Source: Sphingobium lactosutens
Lineage (GTDB): Bacteria > Pseudomonadota > Alphaproteobacteria > Sphingomonadales > Sphingomonadaceae
Reading direction: 5' to 3'
Length of the DNA: 64,000 bases
NCBI RefSeq assembly: GCF_013393185.1
Contig: NZ_QJQX01000013.1
Span: 53,916-117,915 of the forward strand
Every line of letters begins with the position of its first letter. The stretch's first letter is position 1. Positions 29,261 through 46,951 of the stretch are shown in pieces. Below the pieces are notes generated by a model. It saw nothing but the letters and a program-made list of their open reading frames with translations. It ran no database searches and was not told the origin of the DNA. The translations under genes were made by a program, and so were the position numbers.

Positions 29261-30049
29261 TTACAGCTGCCGTTCGACCATCATCTTCTTGGTTTCGGCG
29301 ATCGCCTTGGCCGGCGAAAGACCCTTGGGGCAGACATTCGCGCAGTTCATGATGGTGTGGCACCGATAGAGGCGGAAGGGATCTTCCAGCTCGTCGAGAC
29401 GCTCGCCGGTATATTCGTCGCGGCTGTCGGCCAGCCAGCGATAGGCCTGGAGAAGGATTGCCGGACCCAGGAACTTGTCGCTGTTCCACCAATAGCTAGG
29501 ACAGCTGGTCGAACAGCAGGCGCACAGGATGCACTCGTAGAGACCGTCCAGCTTTTCGCGGTCGGCGGGCGACTGGAGCCGCTCCTTGCCCGACGGCGGC
29601 GGCGACACGGTCTTCAGCCAAGGCTGGATCGAGTTATACTGCGCATAGAAGTGGGTGAAGTCCGGCACCAGATCCTTGATGACGTCCATGTGCGGCAGCG
29701 GCGTGATCTGCACCTGCTTGCCCGCGCACTCGTCGATCGCGGTGGTGCAGGCCAGGCCATTGCGGCCGTTCATGTTCATCGAGCAGGAACCGCAAATGCC
29801 TTCGCGGCACGACCGGCGGAAGGTCAGCGTCGGATCATATTCATTCTTGATCTTCAGCAGCGCGTCCAGGACCATCGGACCGCACTTGTCGAGGTCGATC
29901 TCAAACGTGTCGTAGCGCGGATTTTCGCCGGATTCGGGATCATAGCGATAGACCTTGAAGCTGCGGACATTCGTCGCACCTTCGGGTGCCCTGTGGGTCA
30001 CACCCTTGCCGTTGATCTTGCTGTTCTTGGGCAAAGCAAATTCGGCCAT
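29261..30049 (-). CDS. sdhB: Succinate dehydrogenase iron-sulfur subunit
   Basis: A 262-residue subunit of respiratory complex II on the cytosolic face of the inner membrane, passing electrons from SdhA to quinone. The ATG 30049 start gives the usual N-terminus. The three cluster sites are visible: the [2Fe-2S] set CREGICGSC with a later Cys, [12 protein letters not shown] for the [4Fe-4S] and [3Fe-4S] clusters, and [11 protein letters not shown]. sdhC, sdhD and sdhA are not upstream; the next gene is divergent. sdhB is therefore separated from the other subunits by at least the extent of this window on that side. Confidence 0.96.
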   Translation of the reverse strand: MAEFALPKNSKINGKGVTHRAPEGATNVRSFKVYRYDPESGENPRYDTFEIDLDKCGPMVLDALLKIKNEYDPTLTFRRSCREGICGSCSMNMNGRNGLACTTAIDECAGKQVQITPLPHMDVIKDLVPDFTHFYAQYNSIQPWLKTVSPPPSGKERLQSPADREKLDGLYECILCACCSTSCPSYWWNSDKFLGPAILLQAYRWLADSRDEYTGERLDELEDPFRLYRCHTIMNCANVCPKGLSPAKAIAETKKMMVERQL

Positions 30050-30236
30050 CGCTCGTCGAGCCTCTTCGTCGATGTCTGTCTGTTGGGGGTCCGCATAGCG
30101 AAAAATCTGCAAAGGTCCAGCACTGAGGACCATGTTTCTGTCCCCAAGTCCTTGTTGCAAATGGCTTGCAATTATTCGCTGATCGATCGGCCCGCTTCTT
30201 GCTTCCTTCAATATCCACGCTAGGGCGGCGAAATCT
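30050..30236. promoter_or_regulatory. Divergent spacer between sdhB and the TagF-like operon
   Basis: 187 bases that must hold promoters for both directions if sdhB has no upstream partner. No confident hexamer pair was recognised. The open reading frame continuing upstream of sdhB through this spacer is not like SdhB. Confidence 0.3.
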
Positions 30237-31325
30237 GTGGGAAACTTCATATTGCCGATCGACATCGCCTTTCTCGCCATCGCCGAAGCGCAGCAGCTCT
30301 ATCACTGGCTGCCCGCCGCGCTCGAACTCGCGCGTCGACCCGATATACGGGTCAGCATCCTCTCGCCCTCGGACCAGATACTGGCGTTGGTCGACAGCTA
30401 TGATCCCGACGGTCGCCTGACCCGCATTCGGCTGCGCCGCCCGCCCTCCGGACCCGACTCGCTGTTCCGCCAGCCCTCGCGGCTGGCGACGCTGCTGCTC
30501 AACTATCCGACCATTGCCCGCTTCCCCACGCTGGTGACGACCGAGATCAGCAGCGCCTGGCTGCGCCGCGTCCCCGGCTTCCGCTCCCGGCTGATCCTCA
30601 TCAAGCACGGCGCGGGCGACCGGGAAGGCGGCTACAAGAAGCGCCACCGCGATTTCGACCTGACGCTGGTCGCCGGCGAGAAGGATCGGCGCCGCATGAT
30701 CGACCGCGGCCTCTGCACCGAGGAGACGGTCGCAGTCGGCGGCTATCCCAAGTTCGAGCTGAAGGCGGAGCGCCAGCGCTTCTTTCCCGATGACAGGCCG
30801 GTGCTGCTCTACAATCCGCATTTCGACCCGCAGCTTTCCTCCTGGATCAACCATGGACCGGCAATGCTGGCAGCGCTTGAGTCGCTGGAGGACTGGAACG
30901 TCATCATCGCGCCGCATACGAAGCTGGCGCGCAAGGCGCCGCCGATCGCCAGCAGCGCTCCCCATATTCGCGTCGATATGGGCAGCCGCCATTCGATCGA
31001 CATGAGCTATACGATGAGCGCGGACGCCTATCTCGGCGACGTGTCGAGCCAGGTCTATGAGTTTCTGATCGAACCGCGCCCCTGCATCTTCCTCAACCTC
31101 GATCGGCGCGACGGGTCGGGTGACGCTTTCGCCCACTGGAAGCTGGGGCAGGTGATCGAGCGCGCGGATGCCCTGCCGGATGCCCTGTCCCGCGCGAACG
31201 ACTTGCAACCGACCTATGTTGCTGCGCAAAAGGCGGCGATGCAGCAATCCATCGACCTGTCCCCGGTCCCCGCCTCGCAGCGGCAGGCCGACCTGATCCT
31301 GAATTTTGCCAAGAGTCCTGCATGA
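30237..31325 (+). CDS. TagF/CDP-glycerol glycerophosphotransferase-like protein
   Basis: A 362-residue soluble GT-B-like protein from GTG 30237. The middle and C-terminal parts look like the CDP-glycerol:poly(glycerophosphate) glycerophosphotransferase family: LIKHGAGDR, a [10 protein letters not shown] segment, APHTKL and a C-terminal [11 protein letters not shown] motif with a conserved acidic residue. It is a weak, family-level resemblance. The stop overlaps the start of the CDP-alcohol phosphatidyltransferase gene by four bases. Together they suggest transfer of a phospho-polyol group to a lipid or glycan. The TagF group in Gram-negative bacteria decorates surface polysaccharides (family knowledge). 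Confidence 0.7.
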   Translation: MGNFILPIDIAFLAIAEAQQLYHWLPAALELARRPDIRVSILSPSDQILALVDSYDPDGRLTRIRLRRPPSGPDSLFRQPSRLATLLLNYPTIARFPTLVTTEISSAWLRRVPGFRSRLILIKHGAGDREGGYKKRHRDFDLTLVAGEKDRRRMIDRGLCTEETVAVGGYPKFELKAERQRFFPDDRPVLLYNPHFDPQLSSWINHGPAMLAALESLEDWNVIIAPHTKLARKAPPIASSAPHIRVDMGSRHSIDMSYTMSADAYLGDVSSQVYEFLIEPRPCIFLNLDRRDGSGDAFAHWKLGQVIERADALPDALSRANDLQPTYVAAQKAAMQQSIDLSPVPASQRQADLILNFAKSPA

Positions 31326-32428
31326 GCCAGATCCTGACCACCACCCTCGGCCCCGTTCGCCTGATCGGCGAGAATGCGACGCCGATCTGGGGCATGACCA
31401 ATGCCGAGCGCAACCGTCGCATGGCCGAGAGTTCCGCAAAGAACGGCAGCACGCTGGCTGAGGGGCATGAACTGCTCTTCAACCTCACCTATGCCTTCGA
31501 CCCGCTGCTGCTGCGCCTGGCACTGGAAACGCCGGGCACGCTGTTCGCCTGGGCCGGTACGCCGATCGTCGGACAGGTGACGCAGGGCAGCGATCCCCTC
31601 ACCGCCCCGCATGTCATCGACCTGTCGGACGGCCGCAAGCTCTATAACCGCCAGTTGCGCAAGCTGGAGCAGCCGATGGTGCGCGAACTCACCCCATCGA
31701 CCCGGCGAGAGATCGAGCGGCGCAGCTATTTCGGCGCCTATAAGGGCGTGACCGACCTGCTCACCAAATATCTCTGGCCCGAACTGGCGCTGATCCTGAC
31801 CCGCATCGCCGCGCAGTTGAAGATGACCCCCAACATGGTGTCGGTGATCGGCGTCACCCTCTGTCTCGTCGCGACCTTCCTTTTCGCCAAGGGCATGTAC
31901 TGGAGCGGCTTCCTCTCCGGCTTCATCTTCATGGTGCTGGACACGGTCGACGGGAAGCTCGCCCGCTGCACGATTACCTCGTCCAAATGGGGCAATGTGA
32001 TCGACCATGGCGTCGACCTGGTCCACCCGCCCTTCTGGTGGTATTTCTGGGGCACGGGCCTGGTTTACTGGGGGCTGCAACTGTCGCCCGCCACCTTCAC
32101 CTTCATCATGACCGCGGTGATCGCCGGCTATGTGCTGCAACGGCTGATCGAAGGGATGTTCCTCAAGGACTTCAAGATGGACATTCACGTCTGGCGCCCC
32201 TTCGACAGCCAGTTCCGCCTAATCACCGCGCGCCGCAACCCGAACATGGTGATCCTGTTCGGCGCGCTGCTGCTCGGCCGCCCCGACATCGGCCTGATCG
32301 CGCTGGCCTGGTGGACGATCATTTCGCTGGTGGTGCACGCCGTGCGGCTGGGGCAGGCCTATGCCGTCAGCCGGAGCGGCCGGCCGATCGTCAGCTGGAT
32401 GGATGAAGCCGAGGCGGCGGCAGCATGA
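31322..32428 (+). CDS. CDP-alcohol phosphatidyltransferase with N-terminal extra domain
   Basis: A 368-residue integral membrane enzyme. The full CDP-alcohol transferase signature D-x2-DG-x2-AR-x8-G-x3-D-x3-D is present at Asp207, Asp210, Gly211, Ala214, Arg215, Gly224, Asp228 and Asp232, inside about six membrane segments (about 170-345). The first ~150 residues are soluble and could be a decayed nucleotidyltransferase, as in bifunctional inositol-phosphate cytidylyltransferase/phosphatidyltransferases; this is a guess from layout. The acceptor alcohol (glycerol-phosphate, inositol-phosphate or other) is unknown. It overlaps the TagF-like and HIT genes by four bases on each side. Confidence 0.88.
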   Translation: MSQILTTTLGPVRLIGENATPIWGMTNAERNRRMAESSAKNGSTLAEGHELLFNLTYAFDPLLLRLALETPGTLFAWAGTPIVGQVTQGSDPLTAPHVIDLSDGRKLYNRQLRKLEQPMVRELTPSTRREIERRSYFGAYKGVTDLLTKYLWPELALILTRIAAQLKMTPNMVSVIGVTLCLVATFLFAKGMYWSGFLSGFIFMVLDTVDGKLARCTITSSKWGNVIDHGVDLVHPPFWWYFWGTGLVYWGLQLSPATFTFIMTAVIAGYVLQRLIEGMFLKDFKMDIHVWRPFDSQFRLITARRNPNMVILFGALLLGRPDIGLIALAWWTIISLVVHAVRLGQAYAVSRSGRPIVSWMDEAEAAAA

Positions 32429-32862
32429 ACGCGACGATCGAGAAATTTGGCTGGCCCGCGACTCTGGTGGCGGAGTTCGACCATTGGCTGGTCCTGCTGC
32501 GCCCCGCCCAGCCGACGCTGGGATCGCTGATACTGGCGGCGAAAAGCGACGCGACCGCCTTTGGCGACCTGCCGGCCGAGGCCCATGCCGAACTCAAGAC
32601 CGTCACCGCCACGATCGAGGCTGCGCTGGCGAAAGCGGTGAACTACGGCAGGATGAACTATCTGATGCTGATGATGGTCGACCCGCACGTCCATTTCCAC
32701 GTCCTGCCCCGCTATGAAGGGACACGCAGCGCGGCCGGCGTGGCGGTCGCGGACGCCGGATGGCCCGGCCAGCCCGACCTTGGCGCGGCGGTGAAGCTGG
32801 ACAGCGATCTGGACAATCTCAGGGACTGGTTGAAAGGCTATTTCACCAGCGAGATGGCGTAA
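32425..32862 (+). CDS. HIT-family nucleotide hydrolase/transferase
   Basis: A 145-residue histidine-triad protein with HVHFHVLPR, matching H-x-H-x-H-x-x. Such proteins hydrolyse or transfer nucleoside monophosphates from substrates such as Ap4A, adenylates or nucleotide sugars. It overlaps the CDP-alcohol transferase gene by four bases, so it may recycle a CMP- or CDP-linked product of that pathway. This is inference from the operon. Confidence 0.88.
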   Translation: MNATIEKFGWPATLVAEFDHWLVLLRPAQPTLGSLILAAKSDATAFGDLPAEAHAELKTVTATIEAALAKAVNYGRMNYLMLMMVDPHVHFHVLPRYEGTRSAAGVAVADAGWPGQPDLGAAVKLDSDLDNLRDWLKGYFTSEMA

Positions 32863-33003
32863 GCGCTCTACCACGCCTCCGTCATGATCGCGGATGGGAA
32901 ATATTTTTCGCCACATCCTCTTCTGTCGCTCATAAGCGGCAAAGCAAATCTTGTATGCCGGCAGCCTGCGGAGTGATTGCCTATCGCTCCGACGCGCGGC
33001 TAG

Positions 33004-33050
33004 AGCCGTGAACGATGAGATTGAATCGTTCACGGCTTTATTTGTCTTTT
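33004..33050 (+). terminator. Rho-independent terminator of the CDP-alcohol transferase operon
   Basis: A perfect 13-bp stem (AGCCGTGAACGAT, 33004-33016, with ATCGTTCACGGCT, 33025-33037), eight-base loop, then TTATTTGTCTTTT. It lies 142 bases after the HIT gene stop. The intervening stretch has no other recognisable gene. Confidence 0.9.
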
Positions 33051-33057
33051 GATTACC

Positions 33058-33100
33058 GCATTCTGCGAGCCGTCGGCTGTTCCAGCCGACTTCAGAATGC
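33058..33100. repeat. Long two-part palindrome just before the MFS gene
   Basis: GCATTCTG (33058-33065) pairs with CAGAATGC (33093-33100), and inside it GTCGGCTG (33072-33079) pairs with CAGCCGAC (33083-33090) around a tight three-base loop. It ends 15 bases before the MFS start codon. It could be an extragenic palindromic element or a translation-control hairpin. Confidence 0.6.
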
Positions 33101-33115
33101 TCTAAAGCCCTCCCC

Positions 33116-34420
33116 ATGACAGCCCCTCTCCCGCCCCGTCATCCGCTGCATTTCGGCAATTTCCGCGCCTATCTGGTCGGGCGGCTGTGCGCCGTGCTGG
33201 CGCAGTACAGCATGATGATCGTGCTGGCGTGGCAGGCCTATAATATCGCACGCGAAACGATGTCGACGGCGGGCGCTTCGGCGCAGCTGGGGCTGATCGG
33301 GCTGGCGCAGTTCCTGCCGCTCTTCTTCCTGACGCCGATCACCGGCTGGGTCGCGGACCATTATGACCGGCGGGTCATCACCCGCATCACGCTGGCGCTG
33401 CTGACCATAGCGTCGGGGCTGCTGGCCTTTGCGACCTATGAAGGCTGGGTCAGCCTGCCGCTGATCTTCGGCATCGCGGTCATTGTCGGCATCACCCGCG
33501 CCTTTAACGGGCCGGCCTATGGCGCGCTGGCGCCGAACCTCGTGCCGCCTGCGGTGCTGCCCGAGGCCATCGCCATTTCCAGCGTCGCCTGGCAGGCGGG
33601 CATGATCGCGGGACCGGCACTGGGCGGCTATGCCTATGCGGCGACGCCCTGGGGCGCCTATGCGCTGGCCGCGACACTCTATGCTGTGGCGCTGTTGGGC
33701 ATGCTGATGATCGGCAAGGTGCCCCAGCCGCCACGCGACACCAGCCGCCATCCGGTGCGCCAGATGATCGACGGCTTCTCCTATGTGAAGGGCAACCGGC
33801 TGGTGCTGGCGACGATCACGCTCGACCTGTTCGCCGTGCTGCTGGCGGGCGCGACCGCGCTGCTGCCCGTCTATGCCCGCGATATCCTGCATGTAGGGTC
33901 GGCCGGCCTGGGTCATCTGGCCGCAGCGCCCGGCGTCGGCGCGGCGGCAACTGCGCTGTGGTTCTCCTTTCGCCCGATGAAGACGGAGGTGGGCCTCAAG
34001 ATGCTGGCCGCGGTCATCCTCTTCGGCCTGTCCACCATCGCTTTCGGCTGCACCGCCTTCCTGCCGCGCAGCATCGCGGTGGAGGCCGGCATTGTCGCGC
34101 TGGTCGTGCTGGGCAGCGCGGACATGGTGTCGGTCTTCGTGCGCCAGTCGCTGGTGCAGATCCACACGCCCGATGCGATGCGCGGCCGCGTGTCGAGCCT
34201 GTCGCAGCTCACCATTTCCGCCTCCAACGAACTGGGCGAGGCGGAATCCGGCTTCCTCGCCGCGCTGGTCGGCCCGGTCGCGGCGGTGATCGGCGGCGGC
34301 GTGGGCGCGATCATCATCACCCTTATTTGGGCGCGACTCTTCCCCGAATTGCGCCTAGCACGTAGCTTCGATCCACCCGTAAACGGGCGAGCAGATGCCA
34401 GCCAGGAGAAGGCCCTATGA
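33116..34420 (+). CDS. MFS transporter, EntS/DUF894-like
   Basis: A 434-residue inner-membrane protein with about twelve hydrophobic segments. The MFS loop motif between TM2 and TM3 reads [12 protein letters not shown]. The layout resembles EntS-type exporters. The substrate is unknown. The stop overlaps the cysK start by four bases (ATGA), so the two are translationally coupled, which raises the possibility of export of a cysteine-related or other small metabolite. Confidence 0.9.
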   Translation: MTAPLPPRHPLHFGNFRAYLVGRLCAVLAQYSMMIVLAWQAYNIARETMSTAGASAQLGLIGLAQFLPLFFLTPITGWVADHYDRRVITRITLALLTIASGLLAFATYEGWVSLPLIFGIAVIVGITRAFNGPAYGALAPNLVPPAVLPEAIAISSVAWQAGMIAGPALGGYAYAATPWGAYALAATLYAVALLGMLMIGKVPQPPRDTSRHPVRQMIDGFSYVKGNRLVLATITLDLFAVLLAGATALLPVYARDILHVGSAGLGHLAAAPGVGAAATALWFSFRPMKTEVGLKMLAAVILFGLSTIAFGCTAFLPRSIAVEAGIVALVVLGSADMVSVFVRQSLVQIHTPDAMRGRVSSLSQLTISASNELGEAESGFLAALVGPVAAVIGGGVGAIIITLIWARLFPELRLARSFDPPVNGRADASQEKAL

Positions 34421-35346
34421 AAGCTGCCACGATACTCGAAACCATCGGCAATACGCCGCATATCCGCGTCAGCCGGCTGTTCGCCGACGCGCCGGATGGC
34501 ACCGAAGTCTGGATCAAGTCGGAACGGTCGAACCCCGGCGGATCGATCAAGGACCGCATTGCCCTCGCCATGATCGAGGCTGCGGAGGCCTCCGGCGAAC
34601 TCAAGCCCGGCGGCACCATCATCGAGCCGACGTCCGGCAATACCGGCGTTGGCCTTGCCATGGTGGCGGCGGTCAAGGGCTATAAGCTGGTCCTGGTCAT
34701 GCCCGAAAGCATGTCGATCGAACGCCGCCGGCTGATGCTGGCCTATGGCGCCAGCTTCGACCTCACCCCGCGCGAGAAGGGCATGAAGGGCGCGATCGAG
34801 CGCGCGCTGGAACTGGTGTCGCAGACGCCCGACAGCTGGATGCCGCAGCAGTTCGAGAACCCCGCCAATATCGACGTGCATGTCCGCACCACGGCGCAGG
34901 AAATCCTGGCCGACTTCGCCGACACGCCGATCGATGCGGTGGTGACGGGCGTGGGCACCGGCGGCCATATCACCGGCGTCGCCGAAGTGCTGAAGAAGCA
35001 ATGGCCCGGCCTGAAAGTCTATGCGGTCGAGCCGACCCTGTCGCCGGTCATCAGCGGCGGCCAGCCCGGCCCGCACCCGATCCAGGGCATAGGCGCGGGC
35101 TTCATCCCGGCGAACCTCCACACCCAGCTGCTCGACGGCGTTATCCAGGTCGATCCGGCGGATGCGAAGGCCTTTGCCCGCCGTGCCGCGACCGAAGAAG
35201 GGCTGCTGGTCGGCATCTCTTCGGGGGCCACCCTTGCCGCAATCGCGCAGAAGCTGAAGGAACTCCCGGCCGGTAGCCGTGTTCTGGGCTTCAACTATGA
35301 TACCGGCGAACGCTATTTGTCGGTGCCGGACTTCCTGCCCGAATAA
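34417..35346 (+). CDS. cysK: Cysteine synthase A (O-acetylserine sulfhydrylase)
   Basis: A 309-residue PLP enzyme making cysteine from O-acetylserine and sulfide. PLP is bound by Lys45 in NPGGSIKDR, the substrate loop is TSGNTGVG, the phosphate-binding loop is [10 protein letters not shown], and a C-terminal ISSGAT segment is present. The length and motifs fit CysK better than CysM or cystathionine beta-synthase. It is coupled to the upstream MFS gene and followed after 18 bases by the cell wall hydrolase. Confidence 0.95.
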   Translation: MKAATILETIGNTPHIRVSRLFADAPDGTEVWIKSERSNPGGSIKDRIALAMIEAAEASGELKPGGTIIEPTSGNTGVGLAMVAAVKGYKLVLVMPESMSIERRRLMLAYGASFDLTPREKGMKGAIERALELVSQTPDSWMPQQFENPANIDVHVRTTAQEILADFADTPIDAVVTGVGTGGHITGVAEVLKKQWPGLKVYAVEPTLSPVISGGQPGPHPIQGIGAGFIPANLHTQLLDGVIQVDPADAKAFARRAATEEGLLVGISSGATLAAIAQKLKELPAGSRVLGFNYDTGERYLSVPDFLPE

Positions 35347-35364
35347 GATCGTACCGGACAGCGC

Positions 35365-36705
35365 ATGACCGACGCATCCCCCAAAAGCCGGCCACATGCC
35401 TTCATGTGGCTGGTCTGGGCGCTGCTGTTCGTCGGCCTGCCCGTGGCGGTGGCCGGCTGGGAAAGCCGGCCACGCCCGCCCGGTGCGTCGGCCCGTTTCG
35501 ATGCGATGGCGGCGGCGCGGCTGCGTAGGCCGAAAACGCCGCCCCCAGCGGTCGATCCGGTCGAGAATTATGCGCTGCCCCCCGATCAGGCGCGCAGCTT
35601 CAACGAGTCCATTCCCTTTTCCCGCGATCCCAATCCGGCCGCTCGCCCCTATGTCTTCGCCGGATCGGAGACGGATCTGGCGCGGGCGACCGACTGCCTG
35701 GCGGCGGCGGAACTTTATGAAGCGGGTGATGATAGCGTGGGCGAGAAGGCGGTGGCGCAGGTCGTGCTCAACCGTGTGCGCCATCCCGCCTTTCCCAAGA
35801 GCGTATGTGGCGTGGTGTTCCAGGGGCAGGAGCGGACCACCGGCTGCCAGTTCACCTTCACCTGCGACGGGGCGCTGGCGCGGACGCCGGGACAGGCGGC
35901 GTGGGAGCGCGCACGCGACATTGCGCGCGGCGCGCTGGCCGGCAAGGTCTACAAGCCGGTCGGCCACGCCACCCATTATCATACCGACTGGGTCGTGCCC
36001 TATTGGAGCGGCAGCCTGGACAAGATCACCGCGGTAGGCACCCACCTCTTCTTCCGCTGGCGCGGCTGGTGGGGAACGCCGCCTGCTTTCCGCAAGCGAG
36101 CCGAGGGGGGCGAGCCGCTAATCCCGAAGATTGCGCGCCTGTCGACCGCGCATCTGGAAGGCAATGCGCCATCCGCGGAAGGAGAGCCGGTGCTGGTGGC
36201 AGGCCTGGGTGCGGTAGCGCTCGCGGCGCAACCGCAGCAGGCGATCGATGCGGCGTCGCTGGGCAAGACGATCGGCGGGGTGCGCCTGACGGTGCTGGGA
36301 CCGGACGGCAAGAGCTTCATGGTCGAACTGCCGCCCACGGGCACGCCGGACAACTGGCCCGCCATGGCGCAGACCTTCTGCTCCGGACGCACGGAATGCC
36401 GGATCATGGCCTGGCGGGCGGGCAGCGCGCCGACCAAGCTGCCGCTGGGCGATGGCGAGATCGAGACGATGAGCTTCGCCTATATCCACAATGCCGCCAG
36501 CGGATTGCAGCGGGCGCTGTGGAATTGCGCGCAGACGCCCCGCGCCACCACGAGCCAGTGCATGCGCCAGCGCGTCCCCACGGTGGCGCTGCCGACGCCG
36601 GTCGCGCCGGGCGACAGCGGGCTGGCCGGCATCCGGCGCAAGGAGCGGTTCGAGACGGTGAAGATCGGGCCGCCCGATATGGCGGCCAAGCCGGCATCGC
36701 CCTGA
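35365..36705 (+). CDS. SleB-type cell wall hydrolase
   Basis: A 446-residue envelope protein. A short N-terminal membrane segment or uncleaved signal (about 14-32) precedes a Hydrolase_2/SleB domain (about 105-235): EKAVAQVVLNRVRHP, CQFTFTCDG and the HATHYHTDWV segment. In spores SleB is a lytic transglycosylase; in alphaproteobacteria relatives remodel peptidoglycan. The C-terminal ~200 residues have no recognised domain. It is the last gene before the rpoB promoter and probably in one operon with the MFS gene and cysK. Confidence 0.88.
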   Translation: MTDASPKSRPHAFMWLVWALLFVGLPVAVAGWESRPRPPGASARFDAMAAARLRRPKTPPPAVDPVENYALPPDQARSFNESIPFSRDPNPAARPYVFAGSETDLARATDCLAAAELYEAGDDSVGEKAVAQVVLNRVRHPAFPKSVCGVVFQGQERTTGCQFTFTCDGALARTPGQAAWERARDIARGALAGKVYKPVGHATHYHTDWVVPYWSGSLDKITAVGTHLFFRWRGWWGTPPAFRKRAEGGEPLIPKIARLSTAHLEGNAPSAEGEPVLVAGLGAVALAAQPQQAIDAASLGKTIGGVRLTVLGPDGKSFMVELPPTGTPDNWPAMAQTFCSGRTECRIMAWRAGSAPTKLPLGDGEIETMSFAYIHNAASGLQRALWNCAQTPRATTSQCMRQRVPTVALPTPVAPGDSGLAGIRRKERFETVKIGPPDMAAKPASP

Positions 36706-37058
36706 ACATCCTTCGCGGGCGCCGGAGAAGCAGATAAGAAATACGATCCCCGGCCGCCCCTTCACAAATCCGACGGGCTGGCCTATATGGGTCGGCGAAC
36801 TCCGATCCGGACGGCGCGATTGCGCCCATGGATCGGCCTTGGATTTCTTGCCGGGTTCCGGACCGCGTTGCGCACGGTTTCGGTTAGAATGGGCGGAAAT
36901 CCTGGGATCACAAGACGCTGACAGTGCGGATCGGACAGTCCCGGCCCGCACTTTTTTGCGTGGCGGAAAATGGGCGAATCACCCCTTTTATCCTCCATGC
37001 CAGGCTGAATTTTCGCCGGGATGCGAAAAAACGCGACGAATGAAGGCAAGGACAACGC
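36706..37058 (+). promoter_or_regulatory. rpoBC promoter and leader with intrinsic terminator
   Basis: A good sigma-70-like promoter is visible: TTCACA (36761-36766), 17-base spacer, TATATG (36784-36789), predicting a start near 36796. The ~260-base leader contains a 7-bp stem (AGTGCGG, 36923-36929, with CCGCACT, 36946-36952) followed by a T-run to 36957, like an intrinsic terminator or attenuator. The ribosome binding site for rpoB is in AAGGACA just before ATG 37059. Confidence 0.6.
36923..36957 (+). terminator. Terminator-like hairpin in the rpoB leader
   Basis: A 7-bp GC-rich stem plus an inner three-pair extension, with six T residues at its 3' edge, placed about 100 bases before the rpoB start and after the candidate promoter. 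It may attenuate rpoBC or end readthrough from the cysK operon; a second promoter downstream would then be needed. Confidence 0.6.
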
Positions 37059-41219
<4,161 letters not shown>

Positions 41220-41227
41220 GGGATTGC

Positions 41228-41251
41228 CGGGCGCCGTCATGGCGGCGCCCG
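41228..41251. repeat. Hairpin in the rpoB-rpoC spacer
   Basis: A perfect 9-bp GC stem, CGGGCGCCG (41228-41236) with CGGCGCCCG (41243-41251), and a six-base loop, without a T-run. It could be an RNase processing site between the two messages. Confidence 0.6.
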
Positions 41252-41298
41252 CTCCCCGTCTTCGCCCGAGAAATACACCCTCTAGAGGGACTTGAAAT

Positions 41299-45555
<4,257 letters not shown>

Positions 45556-45570
45556 GCGCTTTGGAAGTTA

Positions 45571-45599
45571 GGGAGCCGCTCCTTCAGGGAGCGGCTCCC
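45571..45599 (+). repeat. 12-bp hairpin after rpoC
   Basis: GGGAGCCGCTCC (45571-45582) pairs perfectly with GGAGCGGCTCCC (45588-45599) across a five-base loop. It has no T-run, so it may protect the rpoC 3' end upstream of the true terminator. Confidence 0.6.
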
Positions 45600-45624
45600 A
45601 AGCCTTTGCAGCCGTGATGGACGC

Positions 45625-45666
45625 AAAAAAGCCCGCCGGATGCGTCAGCGTCGGCGGGCTTTTTTT
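45625..45666 (+). terminator. Rho-independent terminator of rpoBC
   Basis: A-run plus AAGCCCGCCG (arm ending 45638) pairs with CGGCGGGCTT (45652 onward), followed by seven T residues. The stem is extended by A-T pairs on both sides, so it is a textbook terminator, about 100 bases past the rpoC stop. Confidence 0.92.
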
Positions 45667-45760
45667 GAGCAGGATGACATAAGACAAATCCCGCCATCTC
45701 AACGTAAAGTCATCTCGCTCCAATTGAAGGGCAGGTGGCCCCTGCCCGTTCGCAAATGCG

Positions 45761-46675
45761 TCAGCGATCGATCGTCACATCATCGAAATAGACGGTCTGG
45801 TGGCCGGTGACGTCCGCGCTGCGATAGCTGCCAAGCTCCGCCCCCAGTTGCGGGCTGACGGCAAATTGGGCCGGGTTGAAACCCCATGGCACGATCTTGT
45901 CGACCTTTTCCTGGTCGTTCAGCCAGAAACCGATCCTGCCAGCCATATCGCCGCCACGCCGCGCGGACTGGAGCACGAAGCTATAGCTGTTCCACTCCCC
46001 CTTACGGATCGTGCCGCGATAGAGAACGCCGGGATCGCGCGTGTCATAATAGCGATAATTCAGTGCTCCCGGATTGCGGACGGCGATAATGAACTCTTCT
46101 ACATCCGGTGACTTGTCCTTGCGTCGCGACACCGGGACGATTCGCAGCGACACGACAGGGCCGCCGGGCTTGATATCCTCGCCATTGGGATTGCCGCCCG
46201 CCTTGGCCGGCTGGAAGATCTGGAAATGGATCATCTGATGCAGCGGCGTGTCATAGCGATTGTCCAGCTTCATGGAAAAACGGATCCGCGTCGTGCCGCC
46301 GTCGCCGATCACGATTCTGCCCCCTTCCCCACCGGGCAAGGGTTTGTAATGCGACCAGAAGCTGTACATGATCTTGTTCTTGGCCGCCCCTTTCTCGCTC
46401 GGATCCAATGACACGCGCAGGCAGCTGGGCGGGGTATGGCATCCCTGCGACACGATTTGGGGACGATCCGCCGCCTTGGTGCCTTTGTCGATCGTCGCGC
46501 GGAAATCCTGCCGGCTACGCGCATCAACAATGGTGCTCGATTGCTTCGACGCCATTGCCTGCCCTTCGTCGAAATCCATGGACAGACGGCGCCGCGGCTC
46601 CGAAGCGGCGATCGTTGCGCTTGCCCCGCAGATCAACAGGCAAGTCCATTTCACAGCAGTCAACTGACGCGCCAT
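45761..46675 (-). CDS. Secreted polysaccharide-lyase-like (concanavalin-fold) protein
   Basis: A 304-residue exported protein with a signal peptide (about residues 1-23, ending TIAA-S). The rest looks like a beta-jellyroll of the heparin-lyase/polysaccharide-lyase-14/20 kind: a MYSFWSHYKPLP segment, RIRFSMKLDN, HQMIHFQIFQP, and a GEWNSYSFVLQ followed by GRIGFWLNDQ, the usual ligand-face strand pattern. The exact family is uncertain and no catalytic residue is assigned. It sits at the edge of a polysaccharide locus, so trimming or releasing the exported polymer is a reasonable role. An alternative is a non-catalytic glycan-binding protein. Confidence 0.65.
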   Translation of the reverse strand: MARQLTAVKWTCLLICGASATIAASEPRRRLSMDFDEGQAMASKQSSTIVDARSRQDFRATIDKGTKAADRPQIVSQGCHTPPSCLRVSLDPSEKGAAKNKIMYSFWSHYKPLPGGEGGRIVIGDGGTTRIRFSMKLDNRYDTPLHQMIHFQIFQPAKAGGNPNGEDIKPGGPVVSLRIVPVSRRKDKSPDVEEFIIAVRNPGALNYRYYDTRDPGVLYRGTIRKGEWNSYSFVLQSARRGGDMAGRIGFWLNDQEKVDKIVPWGFNPAQFAVSPQLGAELGSYRSADVTGHQTVYFDDVTIDR

Positions 46676-46951
46676 ATCCGATATCCTTCATCTTCGGGAA
46701 CGGGATCAACGTGAGAATGCCAATAGCGATCCATCATGCTAACCATATGAACTTGGACGATGGCTGAACAGGAGCGATCCACGGCATCGATGCGCAGGCC
46801 AGCCGCCTATTTTCTACTTATTCAATAGAGAAACTTGTTGACTCCCGCGCGGGCCGGCAGATAGATCAATGGATATTATCCGGGGCGAATTTTCGCACCC
46901 TGTGCGACCGAGGCGACCACGCCAGGCTCATTCATGACAAGAGGCTGAAGC

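Noticed and set aside
30050..30280. Upstream extension of sdhB by 77 codons
   Set aside because: The extension does not resemble SdhB and runs into the divergent gene; ATG 30049 gives the usual protein.
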